Below are positions 23,443 through 33,142 of a stretch of DNA of 64,000 bases, piece by piece; position 1 is the stretch's first letter; each line of letters starts with the position of its first letter. The DNA comes from Kiritimatiellia bacterium (GTDB lineage: Bacteria > Verrucomicrobiota > Kiritimatiellia > RFP12 > UBA1067). The stretch spans positions 53,029-117,028 of the forward strand of contig JAFTCL010000083.1 in assembly GCA_017454745.1 (NCBI GenBank). The letters run 5' to 3'. Below the pieces are notes generated by a model that saw only the letters and a list, made by a program, of their open reading frames with translations, made no database searches and was not told the origin of the DNA. A program made the translations under genes and the position numbers.

Positions 23443-24428
23443 AAAACCGCAAAGGATTTTTCTCGGAAGGATTACTTACCGCGCCATCGTTTTTGTGGCT
23501 GGCCCTGTTTTTCGCGATACCGACACTGATTGTGGTATCCTTCACCTTCCACGGCCACACTCCCAACGGGGGGGTGGCGGAACCTTACAGTCTTGAGACG
23601 TGGCGCGCGCTTGCCGACCCGGACTATCCGTCAATCATTTGGCGGACGTTGCGCATCTCGGTTAAAGTTACGCTCTGGTGCATTCTGCTTTCCCTTCCCT
23701 GCGCCTACGCGATTGCGCGGATGGACAAACGTCTGCGGGCGATCGTGGCGGGGGCGATCATGCTGCCGTTTTGGACCAGCTTTGTGGTGCGGGTCTTCGC
23801 ATGGCGCACCATGCTGCATCCGGACGGCTGGTTGCAGGCTTGCTATCTTTCCTATTTGCGTTTCGGCGAATGGCTTTTCCAGTGCATGCCCGCTTTTGTG
23901 CAGCATACGTTGACGGGTTTGGGCTTGGCAACTTCGGGTTCGCTTGATCCGGCGATGGCTACGATGCTGGATTCTGAGGTGGCAGTGGTGTTGGTTTCGG
24001 TCTATTCCTTTCTCCCGTTTTCCATCATGCCGATTTATTCGGCGGCGGAGAAGTTTGACTTTTCGCTGATGGAGGCGGCGCTGGATTTGGGAGCGAACAG
24101 TTTCTACGCTTTCCGCAAGATTTTTATTCCCTGCATACGCCAAGGGATAATTTCGGCGGTGCTGATGGTATTCATTCCGGCCATCGGCTCATACGTGATT
24201 CCCCAGATGTTGGGTGGCACCAACTGCGTGCTGATCGGCAACAAAATTTTCATGCGCGCGATCCAGAACCGCAACATTCCACACGCCTCGGCGTTGGCCA
24301 CGCTTATGGCGGTGTCGGTGTTGGTGCCGATGGCGATGACCGTTTGGTGGCGGGCGCGCCAGAAAGCGCGGGATTTGAAAAAGGCCGACACTGGGTTGGC
24401 AGCGCATATTCCGGGGGCAAAGGCATGA
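23439..24428 (+). CDS. potB: Spermidine/putrescine ABC transporter permease
   Basis: This is a 329-residue inner-membrane permease with six hydrophobic segments and the binding-protein-dependent transport fold. The EAA loop that contacts PotA is visible as LMEAALDLGANSFYAFRKIF, near residues 210-230. The N-terminus carries the PotB-type FFAIPTLIVVSFTF segment. A long periplasmic loop separates helices 3 and 4 (residues about 125-175). The gene overlaps potA and potC by 4 bases each, so the three are translationally coupled. Confidence 0.92.
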   Translation: MKNRKGFFSEGLLTAPSFLWLALFFAIPTLIVVSFTFHGHTPNGGVAEPYSLETWRALADPDYPSIIWRTLRISVKVTLWCILLSLPCAYAIARMDKRLRAIVAGAIMLPFWTSFVVRVFAWRTMLHPDGWLQACYLSYLRFGEWLFQCMPAFVQHTLTGLGLATSGSLDPAMATMLDSEVAVVLVSVYSFLPFSIMPIYSAAEKFDFSLMEAALDLGANSFYAFRKIFIPCIRQGIISAVLMVFIPAIGSYVIPQMLGGTNCVLIGNKIFMRAIQNRNIPHASALATLMAVSVLVPMAMTVWWRARQKARDLKKADTGLAAHIPGAKA

Positions 24429-25234
24429 AAAAATCATTCTTCGCCCCGACGGTGCTGGCACTGGTGCTGCTTTTCCTTTACATTCCGATTTTGCTGGTTA
24501 TCGCCTACGGTTTCAGCCCGGACGGGATTTCCCTGCGGTTTTTTGACGCGGACGGCAATTTTCTGGGGTTTACCGTTAAATGGTACCGGCAGCTGTTCAC
24601 CGGGGTTTATTCGGTGCGTAGCCTGTTGGACAGTTTTTGGCTGTCGCTTGAGATTGCCGGGCTGGCCACGCTTTTTTCGTGCGTGATCGGCACGACTGCG
24701 GCGCTTGCGCTCAACCGCTGGAAAAGCCGGTTGCAGTCCGTACACTACGCGCTGGTTTACACGCCGCTGGTCATGCCGGACATCTTGATCGGTATTTCGC
24801 TGCTGATGCTGTTTGTCGCCTGCCGAGTGGAGTGCGGGTTCTGGACCATCCTGATCGCGCACATCACGTTTTGCGTCTCTTACGTGGTTATGACCGTGCT
24901 TGCCCGTCTTCAGGATTTTGACCGGTCGATTGTCGAAGCCGCATACGACTTGGGGGCGGGACCGTTATACACCTTCTTCAAAGTGGAACTACCCATTCTT
25001 ATGCCCGGCATCATCGCGGGCGGTCTGCTTGCCTTCACGCTTTCGATTGACGATGTCGTCATAACGGCGTTTGTCAATGGCGCCGGAACCAACACATTCC
25101 CCACTTACGTGTCGTCGATGGTAAAGCATTCCAAGAACCTGCCGGCGGTTTTCGCACTCTCCACGGTGATGCTTATCGCCACCTGTCTGCTGGCGGGGCT
25201 TTCCCGCACGATCTCAAAGCGGCACGGGACGTGA
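24425..25234 (+). CDS. potC: Spermidine/putrescine ABC transporter permease
   Basis: This 269-residue partner permease begins at the ATG overlapping the potB stop (ATGA), where the sequence turns into a membrane segment (VLALVLLFLYIPILLVIAYG). The EAA loop is IVEAAYDLGAGPLYTFFKVE near residues 170-190, followed by LPILMPGIIAGGLLAFTLSIDD. An open extension upstream of this start lies within potB and is not expected to be used. PotB and PotC form the polyamine channel powered by PotA. Confidence 0.92.
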   Translation: MKKSFFAPTVLALVLLFLYIPILLVIAYGFSPDGISLRFFDADGNFLGFTVKWYRQLFTGVYSVRSLLDSFWLSLEIAGLATLFSCVIGTTAALALNRWKSRLQSVHYALVYTPLVMPDILIGISLLMLFVACRVECGFWTILIAHITFCVSYVVMTVLARLQDFDRSIVEAAYDLGAGPLYTFFKVELPILMPGIIAGGLLAFTLSIDDVVITAFVNGAGTNTFPTYVSSMVKHSKNLPAVFALSTVMLIATCLLAGLSRTISKRHGT

Positions 25235-25308
25235 CGCATGGTTGCCGGAAGAATTTGTCCGCCCCGCTGGGGGCCGGTTGTTAACCCAAAAAAGAAAGGA
25301 ACAAAGCA

Positions 25309-26403
25309 ATGAAGTCCATTAACCTCCTGGCGGGCGTTGCGCTCGTACTCGGTGTCGTCGCGGGTTGCAACCCGCAGAAGAACGAGAATGACGGCGCGAA
25401 AAAGCCGGAATTGCACATCTACACTTGGTCCGACTACATTGCGCCGGACGTGATTCAGGCGTTTGAAAAAAAGCATTCCTGCAAAGTGGTTATCGATACG
25501 TTCGATTCCAACGAGACCATGTACGCCAAGCTTAAAGCCGGCGCGACCGGATACGATATCATCATGCCTTCCTCCTACCAGATTAAAACGATGGTGGACG
25601 AGGGGATGATCCAGAAACTCGACCACGGAAAAATTCCCAATGTCCGCAAAAACTTTGCCAAACAGTTCCTGCCGCAGATTATTGACCCTTCGTTCACTTA
25701 TAACGTCCCGTACGCGGTCACCTACACGGGGTTCGCCTACTTGAAGGACAAGATGCCGGCCGGTGCGGATGTCAATACTTGGCAGATTCTCGCCAATCCC
25801 GCGTTGCGCGGCAAGATTTCCCTGTTGGACGACCAGCGCGAGGTTATTGGCGCCGGTTTGATGAGCTTAGGGTATTCGATCAACACCACCTCGGCTGAGG
25901 AGCTTGACAAGGCTGTTGCCGAAGTTTTGAAGTGGAAGGAGAACATCCGCAAGTTTGACTCGGAAAGTTACAAGACCGAGGTTGCTTCCGGGGCGATTCT
26001 GCTCGGACATGGGTATTCCACCGATGTCACCCAATTGATCGTCGGCGACGAGGATGAAGACGTAAAACCCCGTCCTGATGTCGGTTTCGCCTTGCCGAAA
26101 GAGGGTTTTTCCGTGGCTTTCGACGAAATGGTGCTTGCCAAGGACGCCAAGCAAATCGATCTGGCTTATGCGTTCATCAACACGATCTACGAGCCGGAAG
26201 TCGCCAAGGAGAATATGGAGTACATTTGCGGTCCGAACCCGGTCGGCCCCGCCATCGAGATGCTGGACGAAGATTATCGCAAAATGATTATCTTGGACGA
26301 AGAGACCCTGAAAAGAGGTCAAGTCATCCGCGGTTTTGACGGTCATCCGGAGGTTATCGAGCTGTACAACAAGGCTTGGGACAAGATTAAAGCTTCCCGT
26401 TAG
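25309..26403 (+). CDS. potD: Spermidine/putrescine-binding lipoprotein
   Basis: This 364-residue extracytoplasmic substrate-binding protein has a lipoprotein signal (GVVAGC, lipid-attached Cys at about residue 20). The mature sequence opens with LHIYTWSDYIAPDVIQAFEKK, diagnostic for PotD/PotF-type proteins, then GYDIIMPSSYQIKTMV and the central VPYAVTYTGFAYLKDKM. It follows potC after a 74-base gap with its own AAAGGA ribosome site and ends the transporter operon. A strong terminator follows the stop. Confidence 0.92.
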   Translation: MKSINLLAGVALVLGVVAGCNPQKNENDGAKKPELHIYTWSDYIAPDVIQAFEKKHSCKVVIDTFDSNETMYAKLKAGATGYDIIMPSSYQIKTMVDEGMIQKLDHGKIPNVRKNFAKQFLPQIIDPSFTYNVPYAVTYTGFAYLKDKMPAGADVNTWQILANPALRGKISLLDDQREVIGAGLMSLGYSINTTSAEELDKAVAEVLKWKENIRKFDSESYKTEVASGAILLGHGYSTDVTQLIVGDEDEDVKPRPDVGFALPKEGFSVAFDEMVLAKDAKQIDLAYAFINTIYEPEVAKENMEYICGPNPVGPAIEMLDEDYRKMIILDEETLKRGQVIRGFDGHPEVIELYNKAWDKIKASR

Positions 26404-26425
26404 TCCCGATACCTGTTTCGCTTGT

Positions 26426-26466
26426 AAAAAATGCGTTCCCGGTTCTTGTCCGGGAACGCATTTTTT
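26426..26466 (+). terminator. Rho-independent terminator after potD
   Basis: A 17-bp stem (26426-26442 with 26450-26466, core GCGTTCCCGG) with a 7-base loop is flanked by A6 and T6 runs. It can work in both directions and cleanly closes the pot operon. Confidence 0.92.
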
Positions 26467-26547
26467 GTTAGGCGGTTTGCGAATTGTGTGGAAGGCGGGA
26501 TTGCCGGAGGCCCTTTAATATAAGATTCTAATTTTGATAATTGCGGC

Positions 26548-26576
26548 TTGATTTATCCTTCAGCCAGGAGTAATAT
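26548..26576 (+). promoter_or_regulatory. Sigma-70-like promoter of the CsgG-like gene
   Basis: TTGATT (26548-26553) and TAATAT (26571-26576) are spaced 17 bases apart, about 50 bases upstream of the ATG at 26628. Bases 26467-26547 contain nothing else recognisable. Confidence 0.5.
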
Positions 26577-26627
26577 ATTCGTGTTGTTTTAACCGTTGTA
26601 TTCACTCGCATTGAGAGTTTAACTGCT

Positions 26628-27545
26628 ATGAAGAATTCATTTTTGTCATCGATGTTGTCGGTCGCTTGTGTGGTGTCATTGGCGTTTTCCGCTTTCGCGC
26701 AGGGGAATCTCCGTTACAGCATAACGGTAACCAAGTTTGAAAACAAGGCCAACTGGCGCGGGCAGTGGGATTTGGGCGACGCATGGGGAACGATCTTGAC
26801 CGACCAACTTACCCAATCGGGCAAGTTCATAGTTCTGGGCGAGAAGGATATGCGCGCTGAGGCGATGAATGAGCAGGACATGGCGGCATCGGGCCGGATG
26901 GCGGGCGGCAAGAAAGCCCCGGCCACCGGACAGATGACCCCGGCCCAATTACTGGTGAAAGGTGCGATTACCCACGTGCAGGAAACCAAAGGCGCCGGCA
27001 CCGGGCTTGGATTCAAGGGTATTCGCGTGGGCTTGGGCGGCGGAAGCGCCGAAATTAACATCACGATTTACGTTGTCGATTCCCGCACCGGTCAGGTCAA
27101 AGCGTCCAAGAGTGTGGTCGGAAAGTCCGGCAAGAAGGGGTTGTCCCTTGGTTACCACGGTAGCGCGCTGGGCGGTCTTACCGGCGACATGGGCGGTTTC
27201 CTGAAGGATAACATGGGATTGGCGGCGACCGATGCGGTCAACCAGGCGATGGAGTTCCTGATTGCCCAGTTGGATTCGCTGCCGTGGGAAGGCACGGTGG
27301 TTCTGGCGACGGAAGAGAAGGTGATTATCAATCGCGGCGAACGCGAGGGAGTGGCGGTAGGCCAGATTTTCGATGTCGGCAAAGAGACCGAAATCGCTGA
27401 TCCCGACACTGGGGAGGTGCTGGACCGCGAACTGACCAAGGTCGCCAAGATCAAGGTCGTGTCCGTGAAAGAGAAGGTCGCCACCTGTACCGTCATCGAA
27501 GGCAAAGGGGTCGAAAAAGGCATGGGAGTGCATCCCGCCAAGTAA
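26628..27545 (+). CDS. CsgG-like secreted protein
   Basis: This 305-residue protein has a Sec signal peptide ending near AFSAFA. The mature part resembles the CsgG/HfaB family: ITVTKFENKANWRGQWDLGDAW, LTDQLTQSGKFIVLGEKDM, AQLLVKGAITHVQETKG and INITIYVVDSRTGQVKASKSV are the typical alternating strand and helix blocks. CsgG itself is a lipoprotein that forms an outer-membrane channel for curli; this protein has no lipobox Cys, so it may be periplasmic. The C-terminal region (residues 215-300, IINRGEREGVAVGQIFDV) resembles the flagellar-assembly-like strand domain often found with this family. No curli subunits are nearby. A radical SAM gene follows 3 bases later. Confidence 0.72.
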   Translation: MKNSFLSSMLSVACVVSLAFSAFAQGNLRYSITVTKFENKANWRGQWDLGDAWGTILTDQLTQSGKFIVLGEKDMRAEAMNEQDMAASGRMAGGKKAPATGQMTPAQLLVKGAITHVQETKGAGTGLGFKGIRVGLGGGSAEINITIYVVDSRTGQVKASKSVVGKSGKKGLSLGYHGSALGGLTGDMGGFLKDNMGLAATDAVNQAMEFLIAQLDSLPWEGTVVLATEEKVIINRGEREGVAVGQIFDVGKETEIADPDTGEVLDRELTKVAKIKVVSVKEKVATCTVIEGKGVEKGMGVHPAK

Positions 27546-27548
27546 AAG

Positions 27549-29003
27549 ATGCGTGTCGCCATCGCTTATCCGCCGTTGCCGTCTGAACTGGGGGTTCCGC
27601 TGTTAGGGCAGAACCGCCAGTTTCAGTGGTTTAACCGTCCCACGTTCATTTATCCGGTGGTTCCGGCGTTGGCGGCGACCATGGCAAAGCGGTCGGGGCA
27701 CGAGGTGGCGTGGCTCGACGGAATCGCCTCCGGTTGGACTCCCGAAGAGTTTGACCGGAGATTGACCGCCTTCGAGCCGGATGTGGTGATGATCGAGACC
27801 AAAACTCCGGTGGTCAAACGCCACTGGAAGATCGTCACCGCATTAAAGGCGAAACATCCGGCACTTACGGTGGTGATGGTGGGAGACCACGTTACCGCGC
27901 TACCGGCGGAGACGATGGAAAACTGTCCGGTGGATTTTATCCTGACCGGGGGCGATTACGATTTCCTACTGCTTGAATTGTTGGGGCAGCTGGCGGGGGG
28001 CGGTCACGATTATCCGCCGGGCGTGTGGTATCGTAATGCTGCCGGAGAGGTTGGGAATACTGGTCGTTTCCAGTTGAATCATGACCTTAGGACGCTTCCG
28101 TGGATCGACAGGGATTTGACTTGCTGGAAACTTTATGCCGAACGAAACGGCAACTACCGCAAGACTCCTGGCACTTACATCATGTCCGGGCGCGACTGTT
28201 GGCACGGCAAGTGTACTTTTTGCTCTTGGACTACGCTTTACCCAAACTACCGAACCCGCGACCCGATTGATGTGGCGGATGAAATCGGCGATTTAATCGA
28301 TCGTTACGGCGTTCGCGAGATAATGGACGACACCGGCAGCTTTCCGGTGGGCGAGTGGCTGAAGATTTTCTGTAATGAAATGATTCGACGAGGCTATCCC
28401 AAGAAGTTGCGCATCGACTGCAATATGCGGTTCGGTAAGTTGGATTTTGAGACGTACCAATTGATGCGCAAGGCGGGGTTCCGTCTGGTGTTGTTCGGAT
28501 TGGAGTCGGCCAACCAAACTACGCTTGACCGGCTGGTAAAGGCGCTTAAGGTCGAGGAGATCGAGCGGGGGGCAAAAGAGGCGTCAAAAGCCGGATTGGA
28601 TGTGCACGTCACGGTGATGCTGGGATATCCTTGGGAGGGGGAGCGCGAGATCGCCAATACGGTATGTCTGGCCCGTCGTCTGCTCCGCAAAGGTTACGCT
28701 TATACGTTGCAGGTCACACAGGTGGTCCCTTATCCCGGCACTCCGCTTTTTCGCGAGGTGCGGGAGAACGGTCAGTTGCTGACCGAGGATTGGGATGATT
28801 TCGACATGCGCCGGCAGGTGATGCGATCCGGGGTTCCGGAAGAGCAGATCAAGGCGGCAATCCGAGAGGTTTACCGTGCGTTTATGCACCCGGAGACGGT
28901 ATTGCGCCGGTTGTGTTCAACGAAATCTCCGGTAGAGGACATGAAATTTTATTGGAGAGGTTTTCGGTCGCTTTTGGGGCATTTGCGCGATTTCAAGTCT
29001 TAA
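27549..29003 (+). CDS. B12-binding-domain radical SAM protein
   Basis: This 484-residue protein has an N-terminal cobalamin-binding-like Rossmann domain (residues about 1-150: LAATMAKRSGHEVAWLDG, VVMVGDHVTALPAE, ILTGGDYDFLLLELLG). A radical SAM barrel follows, with the cluster motif DCWHGKCTFCSW near residue 218. The cysteine spacing is C-x4-C-x2-C, one residue longer than the canonical CxxxCxxC. Later blocks (VLFGLESANQTTLDRL, VTVMLGYPWEGEREI) are typical of the MiaB/elongator-like group of B12 radical SAM enzymes. Substrate unknown; methylation or rearrangement of lipids, RiPPs or hopanoids are family possibilities. The ATG is 3 bases after the CsgG-like gene, so they probably share a transcript. 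Confidence 0.85.
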   Translation: MRVAIAYPPLPSELGVPLLGQNRQFQWFNRPTFIYPVVPALAATMAKRSGHEVAWLDGIASGWTPEEFDRRLTAFEPDVVMIETKTPVVKRHWKIVTALKAKHPALTVVMVGDHVTALPAETMENCPVDFILTGGDYDFLLLELLGQLAGGGHDYPPGVWYRNAAGEVGNTGRFQLNHDLRTLPWIDRDLTCWKLYAERNGNYRKTPGTYIMSGRDCWHGKCTFCSWTTLYPNYRTRDPIDVADEIGDLIDRYGVREIMDDTGSFPVGEWLKIFCNEMIRRGYPKKLRIDCNMRFGKLDFETYQLMRKAGFRLVLFGLESANQTTLDRLVKALKVEEIERGAKEASKAGLDVHVTVMLGYPWEGEREIANTVCLARRLLRKGYAYTLQVTQVVPYPGTPLFREVRENGQLLTEDWDDFDMRRQVMRSGVPEEQIKAAIREVYRAFMHPETVLRRLCSTKSPVEDMKFYWRGFRSLLGHLRDFKS

Positions 29004-29050
29004 AATGCCGCTGGCAATGGTTGGCGGCGAATAAACAAAGGGAGAGAGTT

Positions 29051-31798
29051 ATGAAAAGCATTCTGTTTTGGGTGTGTGTGTTGCCCGCCGTATGGGGAAT
29101 GTCGGAGACGATTTATGTTTCACCGCGTGGCAACGACGCGTGGAGCGGCTCGTTGAAGCTGCCGACAAAAGCGCTTAACGACGGTCCTTTGGCAACGTTT
29201 GAGGGAGCCCGCAACCGTGCCCGTGCGTTGCGCAGGTCGGGGCAGATCGCGTTTGACGCGCCGGTGGAGGTCGAGGTGCTTTCCGGTTGGTACTCCATTG
29301 ACCGTCCGCTGGAGTTCACTTTTTCCGATTCGCACCTTCATTTCAAGGCGGCAAAAAACGCTTCGGTGGTGGTGTCCGGCGGGTGTACGCTTTACAAGTT
29401 TGAGCAGCAAGTCCACGGAATGTGGCAGTCCGATTTGCCGGAAGGCATGACATTTGAGCAGCTTTACATCAATGGCCGCCGTGCCCAGCGGGCAAAGTCG
29501 CCGAACGAGTTTTATTATTACATGCGCAAACCGGTGCCGTTCGGTACCGATCCGGTGACCGGTAAACCGGACGCGGATCTGTCGCGGCGGGCGTTTATGG
29601 CGTATCCGGAAGACTTGGAGAATGTGGCCAGAAAGCGCCCCGACACTTTGTCGGAGGTGGTGGTCAGGGTTTTCCATTCCTGGGAAGCCAGTCAGGCGAG
29701 ACTGCAGCATGTGGATGGCAAGACTGGGCTTGTGGTGGGTACGGCATCCACACCGTGGCCTTATTTCAATTGGGGCGGGAGCGAACCCCGCTATGTGCTT
29801 GAGAATTACCGCGAGGCCTTGGATTGTCCGGGCGAATGGTATGCCGATTATGCGTCCGGTCGTTTGTGTTATTTGCCGCTCAAGGGCGAGTCGGTGGATC
29901 TGACCATGGCCATCGCTCCGGTTACGGACGCTTTTGTAAAGATTTACGGTGAAAACACGACCTCAAATCTGGTCCGTGACATCGCTTTTGATGGAATAAG
30001 TTTCCGCTATGCCGGATATTGGTTGCCTGAAAACGGGCAAGGCGATTCTCAGGCTGCGGTGAACCAACCGGCGGCGATTGAGGTCCGTTCCGCCCATGAC
30101 GTGGTTTTCCGTAATTGCGAAATCGCCCACGTTGGCAGTCATGGCATCCGTTTTAGCGAGGGTTGCCGCCGCATTCTGGTCGAACAGTGCGAAATCCACG
30201 ATTTGGGCGGTGGGGCGGTTTATGTTGGCGACACTACGGTCGGACCGGATACGCCTTCCTCGCAGTTGACCGGTGATGTCCAAATTTACAATTGCATTTT
30301 GCACGATGGCGGCAATCTGTTTCCCGGCGCGGTTGGCGTGTGGATTGGAAAAGCCTTCGGGGTCAGTGTTACCCACTGCGACATTTCCGACTTCTATTAC
30401 ACCGGGATCTCAATGGGATGGACTTGGGGCTATGCCCCGACCATTACCCGCAACAACGAGATTTCCTACAACCACATTCACCACCTCGGCAAAGAGGTGC
30501 TGTGCGATATGGGCGCCATTTACACTTTGGGCGACCAGACCGGATCGGTAGTGTCGCACAACCATATCCACGACATTTGGTCAAGCCGCTATCCGCGTGG
30601 CGGCTGGGGGCTTTACACCGATGAGGGAACCGCCAATCTGGTGTTCGAGAAAAATTTGGTGCACGATGTGGCAACCGGCTGTATTCATCAGCATTACGGC
30701 AAGAATAACCTTTTCCGCAACAACATTTTGGCGTTCAGTGCCGACGGTCAGATTCAGCGCAGCCGGATTGAGAACCATCCGACACTGTGTCTAACCAACA
30801 ACATCATTTATTGGGATAACGAATCTCCGGCGATTACCCGCGGTTGGAAAGGGTCTGCCGGAAGTGTGGACGACTTGCGTTTCGGCAAGAACATTTATTG
30901 GAATCCCAACGGTTTCCCCGATAAAGCTTTTCTTGGCCGTGACTGGGGTGGATGGCAGAATGAGTCGCAGGATGTGGGTTCGGTGGCGATGGATCCGGGA
31001 TTCAAAAACGCCGCCCGTCGCGATTTCCGCTTAGGTAAGAAATCGCCGGCGGTGTTGGCCGGATTTGAGCCGTTTGATTACGGCGAAATCGGTCCGGTCG
31101 GCAAAGCTTGGCGCAAAAAGGCGGACGGAATTTCGCATCGGCCGTTCCGGCGTCCTCCGGCTCCGCGTTCTATTAATATTTTGCCGGTCAACTGTGATTT
31201 TGAAGACATTCCGGTTGGGAAGGCGCTGTTCGAGGCGAAAGTCCATGCCGAGGGCAAGGGCGATTCCGTCGGGGTGGTGGAAGGCGTGTCTTATCGCGGC
31301 AAGCGGTCGCTCAAGTTCCAGGACGCCCAAGGGCTTAAGGGGCGTTTCAACCCGCATATCTTCCTGCCCTGTAACTTGACCCAAGGAGTATATGAAAACC
31401 GTTTCGCCTTCCGTACCGAAGCCAACCAGGATTGGTTTTATGAGTGGCGCGATTATTCGATCAAGGGGAAGGAGTATGTGGTTGGTTTTGGAATCTATGC
31501 CAAAGACAACAAGCTGTTGATTAAATCCGGCGGCGACGACCAGGATTCGCGTTTTGATAAGATTGACATTCAGCCAGACACCTGGATGTTTATAACTGTT
31601 CGCATGGAGTTTCCTAAGAAAGGGACGCCGGTATGGTCGGTTAAGATTGAGCGTCAGGGCCAGCCTGCCGCAGAGTACAAACAGCTTGCTTCCGTCAATC
31701 CTGGCTTCACCGCGATGCAGTGGCTCGGTATGGGATCTTTGGCGGATGCCGCCACAGCATTCTACATCGATGACTTTTTCTTCGGCGAGATGCCTTGA
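29051..31798 (+). CDS. Secreted right-handed beta-helix protein, likely carbohydrate-active
   Basis: This 915-residue protein has a short signal peptide (MKSILFWVCVLPAVWG). Residues about 20-650 begin IYVSPRGNDAWSGS and continue with parallel beta-helix rungs rich in N/H/I patterns (VVFRNCEIAHVGSHGIRFSE, ILVEQCEIHDLGGGAVYVGD, ISYNHIHHLG, VVSHNHIHDIW). This N-terminal opening is common in glycosidases and lyases of the beta-helix type. Residues about 700-915 look like a concanavalin-like sandwich domain. The precise CAZy family cannot be assigned by eye. The ATG at 29051 follows GGGAGAGAG; the open extension upstream overlaps the radical SAM gene. It converges with rarA. Confidence 0.8.
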   Translation: MKSILFWVCVLPAVWGMSETIYVSPRGNDAWSGSLKLPTKALNDGPLATFEGARNRARALRRSGQIAFDAPVEVEVLSGWYSIDRPLEFTFSDSHLHFKAAKNASVVVSGGCTLYKFEQQVHGMWQSDLPEGMTFEQLYINGRRAQRAKSPNEFYYYMRKPVPFGTDPVTGKPDADLSRRAFMAYPEDLENVARKRPDTLSEVVVRVFHSWEASQARLQHVDGKTGLVVGTASTPWPYFNWGGSEPRYVLENYREALDCPGEWYADYASGRLCYLPLKGESVDLTMAIAPVTDAFVKIYGENTTSNLVRDIAFDGISFRYAGYWLPENGQGDSQAAVNQPAAIEVRSAHDVVFRNCEIAHVGSHGIRFSEGCRRILVEQCEIHDLGGGAVYVGDTTVGPDTPSSQLTGDVQIYNCILHDGGNLFPGAVGVWIGKAFGVSVTHCDISDFYYTGISMGWTWGYAPTITRNNEISYNHIHHLGKEVLCDMGAIYTLGDQTGSVVSHNHIHDIWSSRYPRGGWGLYTDEGTANLVFEKNLVHDVATGCIHQHYGKNNLFRNNILAFSADGQIQRSRIENHPTLCLTNNIIYWDNESPAITRGWKGSAGSVDDLRFGKNIYWNPNGFPDKAFLGRDWGGWQNESQDVGSVAMDPGFKNAARRDFRLGKKSPAVLAGFEPFDYGEIGPVGKAWRKKADGISHRPFRRPPAPRSINILPVNCDFEDIPVGKALFEAKVHAEGKGDSVGVVEGVSYRGKRSLKFQDAQGLKGRFNPHIFLPCNLTQGVYENRFAFRTEANQDWFYEWRDYSIKGKEYVVGFGIYAKDNKLLIKSGGDDQDSRFDKIDIQPDTWMFITVRMEFPKKGTPVWSVKIERQGQPAAEYKQLASVNPGFTAMQWLGMGSLADAATAFYIDDFFFGEMP

Positions 31799-31801
31799 CC
31801 G

Positions 31802-33133
31802 TTAACTTTTTTTCTTAGTGGCCTTTCGGAATATCTCCAGACGTTTCGAGATGGTGTCTTCATAACCTTGATTGGTGGGGTTGTAGTATCTTTTCTCAAC
31901 CGGAAGATATTCCTGTTCCACCAGATGGCCGCTAAAGTCGTGCGGATATTTGTATCCGGTTTCTAAGCCTTCAACCCCGATGGCTTTGACATGAACGTTT
32001 TTCAAGTGTTCCGGAACAGCGAGCATTCTTCCGGCGCGAACATCCGCTATTGCCGCGTCCACCGCCAGATAGGAGGCGTTGCTTTTGGGTGCAGTGGCCA
32101 GATAGGTGGTGGCCTGGGCCAATGAAATCCGGGCTTCCGGCATACCGATGAACTCTACCGCCTGCATGGCGGATACCGCTACCGTAAGACCACGCGGGTC
32201 GGCGTTACCAATGTCTTCCGAGGCCAGAATAATCAGCCGCCGTGCGATAAAACGCGGGTCTTCACCGGCCTCAAGCATTTTCGCCAACCAATAAATGGCG
32301 GCGTCAGGATCGGATCCGCGCACGGATTTAATGAAGGCGGAGATGGTGTCGTAATGTCCGTCTTCATCTTTGTCGTAAAGAACCATCTTTCGCTGCACGC
32401 AATCCTCAATTACCGCCGTGGTGATGTTTACCACGCCGTTTTCATCCGGCGCGGTGGAGCGTACCGCGACTTCAAGCGCGGTCAGCGCCCGTCTCGCATC
32501 GCCATCGCAAATCTCCGCAAGAAAATTCTTGGCGGCATCGTCCATGCGGGTTTTAATGGTGCCCAAACCGCGTTGATCGTCGGCCAATGCGCGTTCCACC
32601 AGTTTAATCACCGCGTCCGGAGCCAAGGCATGAAGCTCAAAAACCAGTGAACGGGAAGTGAGCGGCGAGTTGACGAAAATGTTGGGGTTGTGCGTGGTCG
32701 CGCCGATCAGTGTCACGGTACCATTTTCAACATACGGCAAGAGCACATCCTGCTGCGATTTGTTGAAACGGTGGATTTCGTCCACGAACAGCACCGTGCC
32801 CGGGCCGTTTCGGAACAGTTTTGCGTTCTCGCAGATGTTGCGCAGCGTGGCCACGTTGGACAGTACCCCGCTGGTACGTTCGAAGCGCCTTCTGGTGACT
32901 TTTGCAATCACCTCGGCCAAAGTGGTTTTCCCGCATCCGGGCGGACCGTAAAAAATCAGATTGGTCAACCGGTCTGCTTCGATGACCCGGCGCAGCAACT
33001 TGCCGGGGCCGAGGATGTGGTCTTGCCCCAATACCTCTTCAATGGTAACCGGGCGCATCCGCGCCGCCAATGGCGGCGGCGTGTTGCCGATTTCAACATG
33101 TTCCTCGGTTTCGTTAAAGAGATCGTCGTCCAT
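31802..33133 (-). CDS. rarA: Replication-associated recombination protein A (RarA/MgsA) AAA ATPase
   Basis: This 443-residue cytosolic AAA+ ATPase acts on stalled replication forks and associates with clamp-loader-like activity. Walker A GPPGCGKTT is at residues 63-71, Walker B VLFVDEIHRFNKSQQD near 118-132, sensor 1 in LIGATTHNPNIFVNSPL and sensor 2 region SRSLVFELH. The C-terminal tetramerisation region (IYWLAKMLEAGEDPRFIARR, YLPVEKRYYNPTNQGYED) is complete. It is downstream of the TPR protein by 9 bases on the same strand, so the two may be co-transcribed. Confidence 0.95.
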   Translation of the reverse strand: MDDDLFNETEEHVEIGNTPPPLAARMRPVTIEEVLGQDHILGPGKLLRRVIEADRLTNLIFYGPPGCGKTTLAEVIAKVTRRRFERTSGVLSNVATLRNICENAKLFRNGPGTVLFVDEIHRFNKSQQDVLLPYVENGTVTLIGATTHNPNIFVNSPLTSRSLVFELHALAPDAVIKLVERALADDQRGLGTIKTRMDDAAKNFLAEICDGDARRALTALEVAVRSTAPDENGVVNITTAVIEDCVQRKMVLYDKDEDGHYDTISAFIKSVRGSDPDAAIYWLAKMLEAGEDPRFIARRLIILASEDIGNADPRGLTVAVSAMQAVEFIGMPEARISLAQATTYLATAPKSNASYLAVDAAIADVRAGRMLAVPEHLKNVHVKAIGVEGLETGYKYPHDFSGHLVEQEYLPVEKRYYNPTNQGYEDTISKRLEIFRKATKKKS

Positions 33134-33142
33134 GGTAAAGAA

